Of a stretch of 64,000 nt of DNA, positions 34,675 through 46,958 are shown one piece after another; position 1 is the stretch's first letter, and each line of letters opens with the position of its first letter. Made by a program: the position numbers and the translations under genes. The stretch comes from Panicum virgatum (lineage: Eukaryota; Streptophyta; Magnoliopsida; Poales; Poaceae), in contig NC_053149.1 in NCBI RefSeq assembly GCF_016808335.1, positions 31,431,339-31,495,338 on the forward strand. Direction: 5' to 3'. Below the pieces are notes generated by a model. That model saw only the letters and a list, made by a program, of their open reading frames with translations. It had not been told where the DNA came from and did not search any database.

Positions 34675-36308
34675 TGTTGACATTTCTTAGCGCAGTCACT
34701 AGGAATGGATAATCCTTAGCAACAGCGCCAGAAATGGCTGTTGGCAGTCCTTAGTGCAATCACTAGAAATGAGGGCGCCGAACCCATCCTAGCAACTGCA
34801 CCCAAGCAGTGCCACTCTCGTGGTATAATCAATACGATTACAGATGGATCCGCAAGCACACGGATATACTGTTGTAGCATTTCACCCGGAGAGTAAGGGT
34901 ATCGTCATTTATTTGTGTCCCAAAGTACGGCAGCGGCAAAGGTATTGTACTCAACATTAACCATGACATTGTGCCTCAAGTAATAGGCAATACTCTAACA
35001 TGGGTAAGTACAGATAAATAATAAGCAAGGGTAATGCGACACAGCACACATCCACACTCCAAGAGGAAGGAATAAAGGAGAGAAACTATAAAACAAAGGA
35101 TTACTCTATCCTGCATCAAGTCAGCTGGAGCTTAGGCTAGGTTAGGTGTCCTAGTGCTTCTATCCAAAGCTGGAGTTATGTTAGATCATGGTTAGAACTG
35201 CAGGTCCCATGAAAATGGGATAGCGGGGAGAAGGTCCCGCACCGGAGTACATCCAGTCCCGTTACCACTTTGCATGAACTCCTACACCGAACCCGAACAT
35301 CGGGGAGTACGCTAAACGCAACACCGATGTTACGCCGGACGGACAGGGCTGTCACCACCTGCTGTCTACCCTAGTCACACTGTGGAGCACGGTCATATCC
35401 GAATGATCCTACATACCCAAGCACCACGCTCGTGTATGAAGTCACTACTCTAGTTCCCCCAGGTCTCCCACCATTCGGATGGACGAGTAAAACACTTGAG
35501 CAAGCCCGAAAGCACAACGAACCTCTATCCGTACCCGGATCATTTGGCCTAATCAAGATCGTAGTATAACTTATGAACGATCTAAGCATGGATTGATAAA
35601 CTATCAAGATAGTAAAGCAACCATGGCAAAACTCTATATTATGAATAGAAGTCTGACAAGTCGGATACAAAGCCATACCAGGAGCCGAGGATTGCTCAAC
35701 GACCCCGAGGACGACTTGCTCGCTAAAGAGAACTAGCCTAGCTCCACTACGTAGCTAAGAGAGCAAGAGAAAGGAGAGCCTTCTTGGAGAGAATGGAATG
35801 AAGTGTGTGTGTGTGAGAGAGAGGTAAGAGGGGGCCCTATTTATACTAGTGGAGGTCGGTTCCCGCTAAATGCACGTATGGAAGGTAATCAGGAGACTTG
35901 GGGCCGACTCCTCCTCGAAATGCACCTGGACGGGAGGCCAGCCAGGTTCAGCCGACCCAGGGGGTCGGCCGGCCCCACCTGGCCGCCTCTCATCCTTATC
36001 CTTCTCTGGTAGGCTGACATGTGGGCCCTGATATCTTTCCTTGTATGCATTATGCGTGGCGCGCCCGTTTGCTCTGCCAGATGGGCCCTCCTTGTAAGTG
36101 GGTGATGCTGGACGCGATATTCTGCGTAGTTGGATGGTGTCTGCTACGTGTTTTCGTCTTATTCTGCTCCTGTTCATCTGAAATGTACAAAACTCGAAAA
36201 CAATTGTGGAGCAAGGTTAGTGATACAAATATGCGCGTAAGGCATGCAGTTTTCCTTTATTATTGAGTATAGTTGACGGGTGAAAATGACACTTAAGCAC
36301 CGTCAACA
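34675..36308 (-). repeat. 5' LTR of the Athila-type element
   Basis: Same termini as the copy at 15622-17031 but 1634 bp long. TATA (complement of TATTTATA) is at 35839-35846, and a GT/GA run at about 35803-35823. It abuts the primer-binding site at 34648-34666. Confidence 0.9.
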
Positions 36309-36997
36309 CTCGTGCATTCTAGGAAACTACCCATTAGAATGGCTTGATTTCTCCTTCTAGATGGTACTGGTAAAATCTCATGCCAAGATTCCACAGAAAG
36401 TATGCCGGTCGGCCAGATTCGGGCCTTCCGGTCCAAACAGTGTCTGTTTTGGGTCAATTTTGGATATGTTGTTCCTGAGATCAAATATGCACCAAAACTT
36501 GTGGAACTCATTAGTAATAATGGTTATGGCATAGTTATGGCCTATATTTCATGAAATCAGGTAGACCATTGGTGGCAAAAATCTCATCCCTTTTTGAAGT
36601 CCTTCCTCTTCCAGCCGCCGAAGTAAGCTCTGCTTTCCCGAGAACTAGTTAGGTGTTTAGTCTGATCTAGAGAGGCTAGCTCGATAGTTCAGAAGTGTAT
36701 CAAGTGTTTTATCTCGCTCGTTGTCCTCCCAGCTGCTTCCTCTCTAAGGAGTTGAACCTCCGTGTGTCACTCAGTCATCGACTGGCCATTTATCTTACTT
36801 ATCTATCTTGGTTACCCCCGTCTAGTGAGTCGGACAATTAAGCTAGTACGATTATCACTCAATTTATGACACTCTTTACCATAGTGCTTCCCTGAGGAAA
36901 AATACGATACCCTGGAATACTCCAAGGTAAAGTGCTACAGCGGTGATTCTGTGCGCTTGCGGAATATCTATTCTATCGGGCATAAGAAACGCCAGCA

Positions 36998-38127
36998 GTG
37001 TTTTCGTAGTGAAAAATTCCAACTCCACATCGTGGCATGAACTTTTGCATTAATTGCACAAGTTTGGCCTATTTTATACCGAGTTCAGTGCAGTAATGAA
37101 ACAATACCAAATACACCCAAACATTACGAACACACACAAAACATTAGTTTGGGGACCAATGGTGTGGTTCAGGTGAGTTCATAGCGAAAAGTACCACCGC
37201 GACTTTATGGCAGGAACTTTGCATTAATTGTACCACTTCAGCACATTTTTGGCCGAGTTTCGTGCAGTAACGAAATGGTTCCAAATACACCCAAACATTA
37301 TGTAACGCACCAAAACATGAGTTTAGGGTTCGCTTGTGTGGATCAGGTGCGTTCGTAGCGAAAAATTCTGACGCCACTTCGTGGCATGAACATTTGCATT
37401 AATTGCACCAGTTCGTCCCGTTTTGGACCGAGTTTCGTGCGGTAATGAAATGGTCCCAAATGCACCTAAACTTTACGAAACACACAAAAATATGAGTTTA
37501 GGGTCCAATGGTGTGGATCGGGTGCGCTCGTAGCGAAAAATTTCGACACCATTTCGTGGCATGAACTTTTGCATTAATTGTACCAGTTTAGCCCATTTTG
37601 CACTGACTTTAATGCAGTAATGAAACAAACCCAATTGCACCCAAACATTGTGAAACGCACCAAAACATGAGTGTAGGGTCCATTGGTGTTGATCGGGTTT
37701 ATTTGTAGCGAAAAATTCCGATGCCATTTCGTGGCATCAACTTTTGCATTATTTGCACCGGTTCGGTCCATTTTGCATAGAGTATAATGCAGTAGCGAAA
37801 CAATCCCAAATACACCCAAACATTATGAAATGCGCGAAAACATGAGTTTAGGGTTCATTTGGGTCGATCGGTTGCGTTCATAGCGAAAAATTCCGAAGCC
37901 ACTTTGTGGCATGAACATTTGCATTAATTGCACTAGTTCGGCCATTTTGGACCGAGTTTCGTGCAGTAACGAAACGGTGTCAAATGCACCCAAACATTAT
38001 GAAACGCACCAAAACATGAGTTTGGGGTCCAATGGTGTGGATCAGTTGGGTTCGTAGCGTAAAGTTCCGTCGCGACTTCATGGCATGAACTTTTGTATTA
38101 ATTGTACCAGTTCGGCCCGTTTTGGAC
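36998..38127 (+). repeat. Satellite array, segment 3
   Basis: Completes the A monomer interrupted at 9440 (AACTCCACATCGTGG at about 37020), then B, C, D, E, F and the first part of G, ending at TTTTGGAC where the next element entered. HOR order is A-G without gaps. Confidence 0.92.
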
Positions 38128-38991
38128 TGTTGATGCTACTTAGCGCCCCAATTTATGTACCGCAAGCGCACGGATCGTGGTAGCTTTTCCCTTAGAGTAC
38201 TCCCCCAAGGTTTATCAATCCGTGGATCGACAAAGAACTACCTAAGGTTTTCCATCTAATCTAACGAATCTATCCTAACATGAAGCATGAATTGCACATA
38301 TAGAGTAAACCTTTAATAGATATGAGTGTTGTGTAAAGTTTGATCTCATCCATGAACATAGGCGTAACCATAGCAAAACCAAAGACATGACTAGGCCTAT
38401 CGTCATCTAGTTGTAGTTCAAGCTAACGAGCAAATAAATCATGCATCTCAATCAATAGCATCTTTAAATCAAAACCTCCAATCCAACCCCTCGGGAACCC
38501 CTCTACTCAGGCCATGCCCTGTCACGACGCTCCCTTTGGACAAAAGCACCCCGAAGCACGCTAGACGTGTCGAACCCCCTTGGGTAGATCCGGTATGAAC
38601 TCCTAGCCACCATAGCTACAAGAACACCCCATGCAATCTATCTCGAGAATAGATATAGGAATAAGCACACCCAAGGCAAGAACGAAATAAAAAAGGAGAG
38701 TCATGATCGCTAATAGATTCGAAAGACATGTTTATCATTACTCACATCATAGATGTGTTTGGATCATCACTGCCGTGTGCACACCATTGATGAATCCAAC
38801 TAGCTCATGAACTCTGCCATGGCACAACCACGCAGGGAGGCCATGGCAGCTAGGGGCGGCCTAAGCCATCTCCTAGACAACTTCGAAGACTTGCGGCGGC
38901 CGTCGTCTGCCTCCGGTCTTGGTCCTAGGTTTTTGTCGAGTTCTGGGTGGATGGATGCCGTGAGATGAATAAGGTGCGAGCTATTTATGAG
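38128..38991 (-). repeat. Truncated 3' LTR of the nest 3 element
   Basis: Matches 41580-42443 up to the TATA region (complement of CTATTTATGAG, 38981-38991) and then diverges abruptly. It therefore retains R-U5-like sequence and lacks U3. Confidence 0.8.
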
Positions 38992-41552
38992 CCTAAAATG
39001 CATTCCAATTGAGGGAGTTATGCCCCCTTTTCCCCATCACTGCAATCTGCCTCGTGTTGATTTCAGCACAAGCATCTCCGATGTTTGAGACATAGCTCCT
39101 CCCGTGGGTCTTCAATTGTATCAATCATGGATGCATTGAACCGAGGACATAATGGAGATCTTGAATATTCAACTTTCTTGTATTGTAAATCTCTGGACTT
39201 GTGCACAAAATTGATGAGGCCTAGCGACATCCGTTCTTGAAGCTTGAAGATGTTGATGATGGTGTTCAAAATTTTGGGCACGGTTTCCCTCCTCATCATT
39301 TGAGTTTCATGTCCTGCATGGTTAGTGAAATTCGGGGCTTCTCCCGACATGTGCTCTTTTAGGGTCATGAGCTTGACCAAGCGCAAAGCAAGTTCGAGAT
39401 TTGCAATTATGTGTAAACATATGCAACACAATCACATCCTCAATTAAATTTCATCAACAAGGCATGGTGTAATTAAATGCAGCATGTGTTTCTTGCATAG
39501 CGCGGAGCTCATTATTAGGCAGAGGTTCTTTAAGCATGAGATCAACATTCTCAAGAAACTCTAGCCTATCATCATGAAAAGAACAAGGCATAGAATTTAA
39601 ACTTTCATTCCGACTATCGGTTCGAGCATGAGATTTTTAAAGATTATCAACAAAACCAATAGAAGCTTGAGAATTCAATGTATACCTTGGCCTCGGAGCT
39701 TTTTCATACTCATTGGAGTCGTGGTGCTTTGTGCGAGATGTCATCTTGATGCACTCTTCGTGGTCCGTCGTGGTTTGCTTCTCACGTCTCCATGTGTTGA
39801 ATGTTGCGCTCTTGTAATCCGTCGTGGTTTGTTTGCAACATATTCATTTGTCGAATGTCGACCGCTTGTGTCTTCATTTGCCAATGTTATTGGGGTTCTT
39901 CCTCTGCTCCAAGCGTCTGAATTTTATCATGTACGCTTGATGAGAGCATCGCCCAAGCTCCCCTTCATTGTTGTCATCGTCATCTTCTCTATTTTATTCT
40001 CATCGCGTTGCTCCTGCCTCTTCTTCGTGGAATCTCTCCTATTTACTCAACATAACATATACCAAAATATAGACCTATTGAAATGTTTGTGAAACTACCT
40101 TTCCAACGAGTGGTCATTCATCTTAAACTGAGTCCAAACGAGGGAGTTATGCTGTTTCACTTTTGGCGCTGCGTGTTGTCCAGAAATTTTCAGAGTGCAC
40201 AACCTTCATTGTTTTGGCCATACCCGCTTGTAGGAATTTCCAATTGACTTGGTTCTTGATTCGTTGGAATGGGAACTTCGTGGAGCTTTTGAATATCCAA
40301 AAATATGCTGCTATTTGCTTCTGAGGTCGAGCTGGACATTGATGAGAATGATATCTTCTTGTGAATTCATCTGAAGATGTCAATGATCTCGGTCATGTGG
40401 TCTTTGGAATGTAGTGTCGTGCGTCCCTAGGCTTCAAGGTCATCACCATTGATTACCAGCAAATATCACGGCTTCAATGATGTGTCTTCTCCATTGTTCT
40501 TGCTCTACCCAAGGTGTCGGGATTGGAAGATGCTCATGTGCTTCGTGTTGATGATCCGAACGGTTTCCTTCCTTGATAGCATCACTCGATTAGAAGTATA
40601 TTGAGCATCCCACTAGAGAAGATAGGTGGTGTCGTGGTTCTTCTAATCTTGTTGCCTCCAGCTTTGGTCAAATTCAAATCATCATCTTTTGCGTACACAG
40701 CCTTCCAATCATCCTTTGACATCATCATCACCTTCTTCGTCGGTTGCTACTGCCTCTGTCCTCATTGAATTACCCTTCACCCAGTGCAGAACATGTACCA
40801 AACTTGTAATCCATTGCAAGGTGCATCAAATTATCTTTCCAACAAGTGGTCATTCGCCCCAATTGGACTCCGGATAAAGAAGTTATGCTTGTTTTATTAC
40901 GGCGCTGCAATCTGTCCAGAGGGATTTCAGAACGCGCAGCGTTGAAAGATTTTACCATAACTCTTCACACCGATCTCCAAAGTTGACGGTTCTTAATCCG
41001 TTGGAAAGAAGACTTGATGGAGCTTCAAAATAATCTATTATTTGCTCATGGTACTTCTCTGATCATGGACGAAAAACTCATCACAACAGTAACACTTCAT
41101 AGATGATGATGATCGCACGATTTTCTTCGCGGGCATGCTTCTTACCTATTGCTTGAACAAACAATTCTTCCCAAAAACATTAGTCTTTAAAATTAATTGA
41201 TACGGTGATGTACCTTATTTATCATCTTTTGCTTTGGGGAGTGGGGACTTGATAGCGGATGCTGGGCCACTAACAAAAGTTAGCACCTTCCACTAAAGAG
41301 CGAATCTTGATGTTGTTGCCGTCATGTCGATGTGGACGTTGTCGATGTTCCATGTCGAGGCTCCTCGATCATCTTGTTGCCGATTGTTGAAATTTGTTGA
41401 AGTGGATTATGGACTTCTCGAAGTCCAAGTTTGGTATCTAGCTTTTCCACCTGCTTTCAAGGACACAAACAAGAAAACAAGGGTATATGCAATAATAAAA
41501 ATTAGGGTTAGTCCAAAAAACTAGATAGATCGCCCTAGGGTTCAAGTTGCTG
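38992..41552. other. Internal non-coding region of the nest 3 element
   Basis: No convincing ORF. A 122-codon minus frame (39063-39431) and a 154-codon plus frame (39628-40092) have no recognised motifs. Diverged repeats of a GAGGGAGTTATGC ... CTGCAATCTG unit occur near 39010, 40140 and 40870, the last two preceded by CTTTCCAAC(G/A)AGTGGTCATTC. Confidence 0.5.
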
Positions 41553-41571
41553 ATCCCCGGCAACGGCGCCA
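41553..41571 (-). promoter_or_regulatory. Primer-binding site, tRNA-Asp type (nest 3 element)
   Basis: The minus strand reads TGGCGCCGTTGCCGGGGAT, eight bases inside the LTR end at 41580. Identical to the site at 34648-34666. Confidence 0.88.
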
Positions 41572-44500
41572 GAAAAGCTTGTTGACACTCCTTAGCGCCC
41601 CAATTTATGTACCGCAAGCGCACGGATCGTGGTAGCTTTTCCCTTAGAGTACTCCCCCAAGGTTTATCAATCCGTGGATCGACAAAGAACTACCTAAGGT
41701 TTTCCATCTAATCTAACGAATCTATCCTAACATGAAGCATGAATTGCACATATAGAGTAAACCTTTAATAGATATGAGTGTTGTGTAAAGTTTGATCTCA
41801 TCCATGAACATAGGCGTAACCATAGCAAAACCGAAGACATGACTAGGCCTATCGTCATCTAGTTGTAGTTCAAGCTAACGAGCAAATAAATCAGGCATCT
41901 CAATCAATAGCATCCTTAAATCAAAACCTCCAATCCAACCCCTCGGGAACCCCTCTACTCAGGCCATGCCCTGTCACGACGCTCCCTTTGGACAAAAGCA
42001 CCCCGAAGCACGCTAGACGTGTCGAGCCCCCTTGGGTAGATCTGGTATGAACTCCTAGCCACCATAGCTACAAGAACACCCCATGCAATCTATCTTGAGA
42101 ATAGATATAGGAATAAGCGCACCCAAGGCAAGAATGAAATAAAAAAGGAGAGACATGATCGCTAATAGATTCGAAAGACATGATTATCATTACTCACATA
42201 ATAGATGTGTTTGGATCATCACCGCCGTGTGCACACCATTGATGAATCCAACTAGCTCATGAACTCCGCCATGGCACAACCACGCAGGGAGACCATGGCG
42301 GCTAGGGGCGGCCTAAGCCATCTCCTAGACAACTTGGAAGACTTACAGCGGCCGTCATCTCCCTCTGGTCTTGGCCCTAGGTTTTTGTTGAGTTCTAGGT
42401 CGATGGATGCCGCGAGTTGAATAAGATGCGAGCTATTTATGAGTCGAGGAAGCCACCGGTCGAAGGGGAGGCTAAACCGCCTTGGAAACGGGCTACGCCG
42501 GACGGCTCATGGGCCTAGGCCGGCCGGCCTACCCTCTTTCGGGCCCGCATCGGTCTCATCTTTCGCGTGTAGACTCCTCGCATCTTCTAGAGTTTATGTC
42601 CTTCATGATTGCACCCCTTTGGACGTCCATATCTTGGAGATATCTTCGAGGAAAGGATAGGGTAGGGAACCCTTCCTTAAATCTTCATTTGCTTTGCTTA
42701 ATCCCGAAGTATCTTGATCTCATCTTCGTGGGCTTGGTCCTTTGGGCTCTCTTGGAGGATGGATGTGCATGAATGGGCTTCGAATCAACATGGGCTTTGG
42801 TGCTTCCTTTGGGCTTTGGCCTTCGTCTTTCTTCGTGTTAGCGCTCGATCACGGGCCTCATCATTTCATGCTCCAAAATAGGCCAAAAACTTGCAAAAAC
42901 GAAGTTCCTCCAAAATATATGTGCAAATGTGAAAATGACCAATAATTAGGCCGGGGTTAGGACGGTTAGTGATTTTGATATTAAATTCATGCCATTCTCA
43001 AGGATAAACAAGGGATAAAATGGGTACTTAATGTGACACCTCTGGTGTCAGTTTAACCAAAGCCAGTCAATTAACATAATTTCACACACAAATGAGCTAA
43101 GAAAACTTAAATAAGAACCCTGTGTCTAGTTTTTGCAAACTTGTGTGTAGATGTATGTATGCATGTGTTTGAGTGCAATGTGTTTGAAAAACAATATTTG
43201 GTACACTTTTAAACTTGGCTTGACATGTGTAGTAATAAGACACTAAAATACATATTTCCTAATGAGCTATAAACTTTCTATGCAAATCAAATTTAAACTG
43301 GAAAAACCATAAGTTGAAATGATTATTGGAACCATTCCTTGATTTGTGAAGAGCTACTAATTCAAACAAATTAAATAAAAAGGAGTTCAAATTCTAGTAG
43401 CAAGGCAGTTGAAATAACTTGCAAAACAATGCAAACATGCCTATGAAAATGAATAGACATATTCACCATGTCATGTTAAACAAAAACCTAGTTGAAGCCT
43501 AGGAATAAAAGTGCCAAAATTCACATGAAATGATAAGTACTTTAAATGGCAGTTTTTGAAATAATTAAATAACTCTCAAACCATTGCTCGAATGAAAAAG
43601 TGCATAACACGAAAGTTGTAGATCTCGAAAAACTGAGCAAAAGTGGTATTCAACACTGAGGCAAAAAGAGGGAGAAAAATTGAAATTACAGAACTGAGTT
43701 TTGGAACTTCGGTTTATTTACGAAACTGCCCCTGCCGTCTTCTCCTACCTCCGTTCTCCCTGCTCCCTGCCTACGGCGTCACGCCGTACGCCGCCGGCGC
43801 CACCTGGCCACCCACGCGTCGCGCCCCCGGTATTGCCGAAACCAAGCTTCCCTGTCGCTCGCGGAGGTCGCCACGCACCCTCCACCCTTCCTGCGCGCGC
43901 CACGAGGATGGCCGCCGCGCCACGCGCCGAGTCCGCGTCCTCCCCTGGCTTTGCGCCCTGCCCCGGCTGCGCCCTCCTCAGCTCGCCCTCCCCCTCGTCC
44001 ACGCCTATTAAAAGGCCGAGCAGAGCCCTTCCTCACGCGCGAGCCAAGCACGGCGGTCGCCATTGCCGTTCACCTCGCCTCAACGCCGAATTCCACTCCC
44101 CGGCTTTCCTCTGCTCAAGCCGACCCCTGAAATGGAACCCCATCGCCCTCCTGAAGCTCTCCGACCCATCCTCTCCCTCATTCCCTCACCGGAGCATGGA
44201 CGCCGACGAGCAGAGCCACCGCCGGCCGCCCCTCTCCGCGGACCCGCCTCCTCCATCCACCTCCCGGCGAGCCAAGACCACCATTAGGTGCTGCGTGAAC
44301 CCCTCTCCCTTTCCCCTAGCCGCCGGCCATCCCCTTGCCGGGAAACGCCGCTCCCGTTCCCTGCTCTGTCCTGAAGTTCCGCCAGGGACCTCGTTTGAGA
44401 AGAACCAAAACTTCCAGGGACTAATCTGCAAAATGTGCTTAAACCTCAAAACAGCAAACTTCAAAAATGCCTAGAAAATTGTATAAAAATCAGAAAAATG

Positions 44501-45874
44501 CAAAATAAAATGTTTTGGAATACTTGAAACAAGAACTACAACTTTTGTTACATTCACATGTTCATATTTTGCTTTTATTTTAATCTGAGAAAAAGAATAA
44601 GAAAATCACCCTATGCATGTTCAGGAAGTTCTACTCAACAAATGACCTTGATTTTTGAATATGTCATTACTAATGGAATATTAAGATCACAGTAAAAATA
44701 TGACACCCAACCAAAACATTTATCATGTTGGAACAATCAAGATTCTCTAATCTGTTGTTGACATTCTCGAATTAATACTGGAAAATATGCACATGAACTC
44801 GCTCTGGAATTTTTACTGAATGCATGTAAAACTGAAACCATGTTAATCCCTAAATTTCAGATTTATTAGAGTTCATTACTATATACCATGTTTTATGCTT
44901 GTTTAATCAACTTAATTATTCATATATAGTTCTTATGCTCAGAAAAATCTATATTTATTTCTTAAGTCTCTTTCTAGCTCTGTGTTCCTGTATAAAATTT
45001 TTGAGGTGCAGTTACTGAGTTTTGCTTTGGTGAATAATCATGCTTAGCATCTTAGGGCTAGATTTACTATTTTTGTTCTGAGTAATCTACACCATAACTG
45101 ATCTTGATTTTTGGACATGATCTTGACTAGAGTATGTTCTATCTGTAATAAAAATTTCATATGCAGTACTAGTTAAATGCACCTTGAGAAATTTATGCTA
45201 ATTCATGTTAAGTTAAATGTATAACTAATTTATCTGGTGGTTATAAAGCTCGATATTTTTTCTAGAGTATGTTTAGCTCATGAACAGGCTCTGGTAAAAA
45301 TTTGAGAATCATATCTCTAGTACAACTCTCTGGAGAATTAATCGTAGTTAATGGCTTGCTGTTTTTATTCTTTTTGTCACCTCTGCTGTATAAGTTTATA
45401 AAATCTGGAAAAATTTCAGTACTGAGTAGATGCTATGTAGATGCTCCCGTAAAATTTTTAGCACCAGAACCCATGTAAAACTTTCTGTGCAAAAAGGTGA
45501 AGCAACTAGAGTAATCTACTTACATGCTTTGTTATGGATAATTGCTTTATGGTTAGATGCAGAAAACTATACCATAGATGCTAAAGTACCTGGTCTGAGT
45601 TACTTTAGTTTTTCATCACTAGCTCATGAGTAAATTGGTTGCTATGAAATAGTGAAAGCATGCTATGTTTTAATGATAAAAATGAAAACCAAACCACATA
45701 GCTCTTTTATGAAGTAAAGTGAATTTAAGAACTACTCTATAAACGATTGCCCAAAAAATAAAGTTAACTAAGACCACAACAACAAACACATGCTATACTG
45801 GACTACAACTTTATAGTGAAGGAAAAAAATATATTATATCTTATTGTAACAATATCATTTCTGCATGCATATAG

Positions 45875-46011
45875 AAACGGTAAATCTACTCGACGGTGAT
45901 TACGAGTTGGTGCCCGCGAATACTACCACTCCGGAGAGTGTCTCTCTTAATTATACTGACTTGAATCAAGACCCGAACCAATGTTCGGAAGAGCCCAAGG
46001 CTACCTTTTGA
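45875..46011 (+). CDS. Conserved LTR-embedded small exon/ORF (copy in plus solo LTR)
   Basis: Acceptor-like GCATATAG ends at 45874. The frame reads VNLLDGDYELVP, then DLNQDPNQCSEEPKATF, and meets a TGA at 46009-46011. A GC-type donor, AGAAG|GCAAGC, follows at 46026/46027. Codons for YEL, DP and EEPKA match the copy at 11199-11368 in frame, with silent changes (TTG/CTG, CCC/CCA). Here the frame is prematurely closed. Function unknown. Confidence 0.5.
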
Positions 46012-46942
46012 ACAGTGCCCAAGAAGGCAAGCCCCGGTGCATAATCCCAGTATTTTACGCATTATATTCATCTTACTATTTTTGTATATGTTGTAATATT
46101 TTATTGCGCTTTTACGTTTTCTAGGAGTTGATCGAAAACCTTAGGTGCATGATCCCTAGGTACCTATGTTTGATATCGGATCTTTTTATAGACTAGTTGC
46201 CATGCTAACTAGGTATGGTAAAAGTCGAGAGGTTTCCTGCCTTTCGCGAGATTATAGGAGTTGACTGACTTTAATTCCTGCTGAAATATAAGGACAACGG
46301 GCGGGGTTGTGTAGTTGTGATACCCCGCTGGTGTAGTCGAAAATGGTTAAGGTCGCGGTGTGTGGCTCATTTCGTTAAGCGTTTGAAAGTACTAGCCACA
46401 TACCGAGAAAATATGGTAATCGGTAAGCTGAAGTACCTGATTGGACCAGCGAGTGGAACGATCTCGCACCCTCTTGGTAGAAGTAGGTTTTATTTTTGTC
46501 CGGACGTACGGGTGCAGAGACGTCGGGCTCTGTAGTCGGGGAGGGTGTGCCGGATCCACGGACTGGAAAGAAAGGGGAAATGTTGTGTGGGTGACTTGGT
46601 TCCCATACGTGTGGTCTAGGTTCCCCTGGCCAGGTTGAAATTCGATTCGGAATCGTCCGCCTCTGACGGCATGAGATTGCTTAATGATTTCGGTCACATA
46701 GAGTAACAAGTGGAACATGATGATGATAATACTGCTGGTTGATTAAATGGTTGCTCTACCATGTTTTAGTAGAGTTAGATGCAAACTTAGAATGGTTAAT
46801 CTAACTAGAAGATGGCTAAATAAAATCTGAAAATAAGGATCAACATTAGTGGCGTTTTTGGCAGAACAAACCCCACCAACCAAAAAGCTTTGCATGTCTA
46901 GATATCGGACTATGTTATATCCGGTGACGGGTCAGTCTTGCT

Positions 46943-46958
46943 GAGTATTAGTATACTC
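46943..46958 (+). other. Conserved LTR hairpin (GAGTAT/ATACTC)
   Basis: GAGTAT-TAGT-ATACTC, near the 3' end of the solo LTR, embedded in TTGCT...CAACCTTGC. Homologous in position to those at 10456, 20242, 25639 and 29077. Confidence 0.7.

Larger units (their letters stand above)
15622..36308 (-). mobile_element. Non-autonomous Athila-type Ty3/gypsy retrotransposon, minus strand
   Basis: Two LTRs (15622-17031 and 34675-36308) in the same orientation are flanked by the perfect duplication CTCGT (15617-15621 and 36309-36313). In minus-strand order: 5' LTR, a TGGCGCCGTTGCCGGGGAT primer-binding site (tRNA-Asp type, as usual in Athila), gag-protease pseudogene, a third ORF with its own TATA-bearing leader, AGCTTGGGGGAGT polypurine tract, 3' LTR. 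Reverse transcriptase, RNase H and integrase are absent. Removing the two elements nested in its 3' untranslated part leaves about 9 kb. The LTRs are very similar, so insertion was fairly recent. Confidence 0.92.
14442..36586 (-). mobile_element. Second Athila-like solo LTR, minus strand, split by the Athila-type element
   Basis: On the minus strand it ends in CTAAAGACTGCCAACA at 14442, and the same terminus recurs at 63589. TATA box: CTATAAATAG (complement of 15221-15230). The LTR is interrupted at 15621 and resumes at 36314. The stretch around 36500-36514 is the reverse complement of CTAATGAGTTCCACAAGTTTTG in the outer LTR (9531), showing orientation and kinship. The start is placed near 36586 (TGAGATTTTTGCC). 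I could not find a clean target-site duplication (CCCTC left, TCCCT right), so this end is tentative. The pieces total about 1.45 kb. Confidence 0.6.
9441..36997 (+). mobile_element. Athila-like solo LTR (outermost element of nest 2), split by later insertions
   Basis: Begins TGTTGATGGCC at 9441 and ends CGCCAGCA at 36997, with decayed duplications ATGTG (9436-9440) and GTGTT (36998-37002). Both are one change from the satellite's own GTGTG at that place. Its pieces are 9441-9954, 13710-14441 and about 36590-36997, roughly 1.65 kb in all. There is one TATA box (CCTATAAATAGAG at 13861), so it looks like a solo LTR left after LTR-LTR recombination. The 3' end (GATACCCTGGAATACTCC...) resembles the minus-strand LTR at 14442. 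The outer assignment is inferred from junction logic. Confidence 0.7.

Noticed and set aside
39628..40092. 154-codon plus frame inside the nest 3 element
   Set aside because: Hydrophobic, Cys-rich run in AT-rich retroelement interior; no motif and no flanking signals.
43701..44474. 257-codon plus frame in the 43032 solo LTR
   Set aside because: It spans the TATA box of the LTR and is compositionally a GC-rich leader. It is not kept in the related minus copy.
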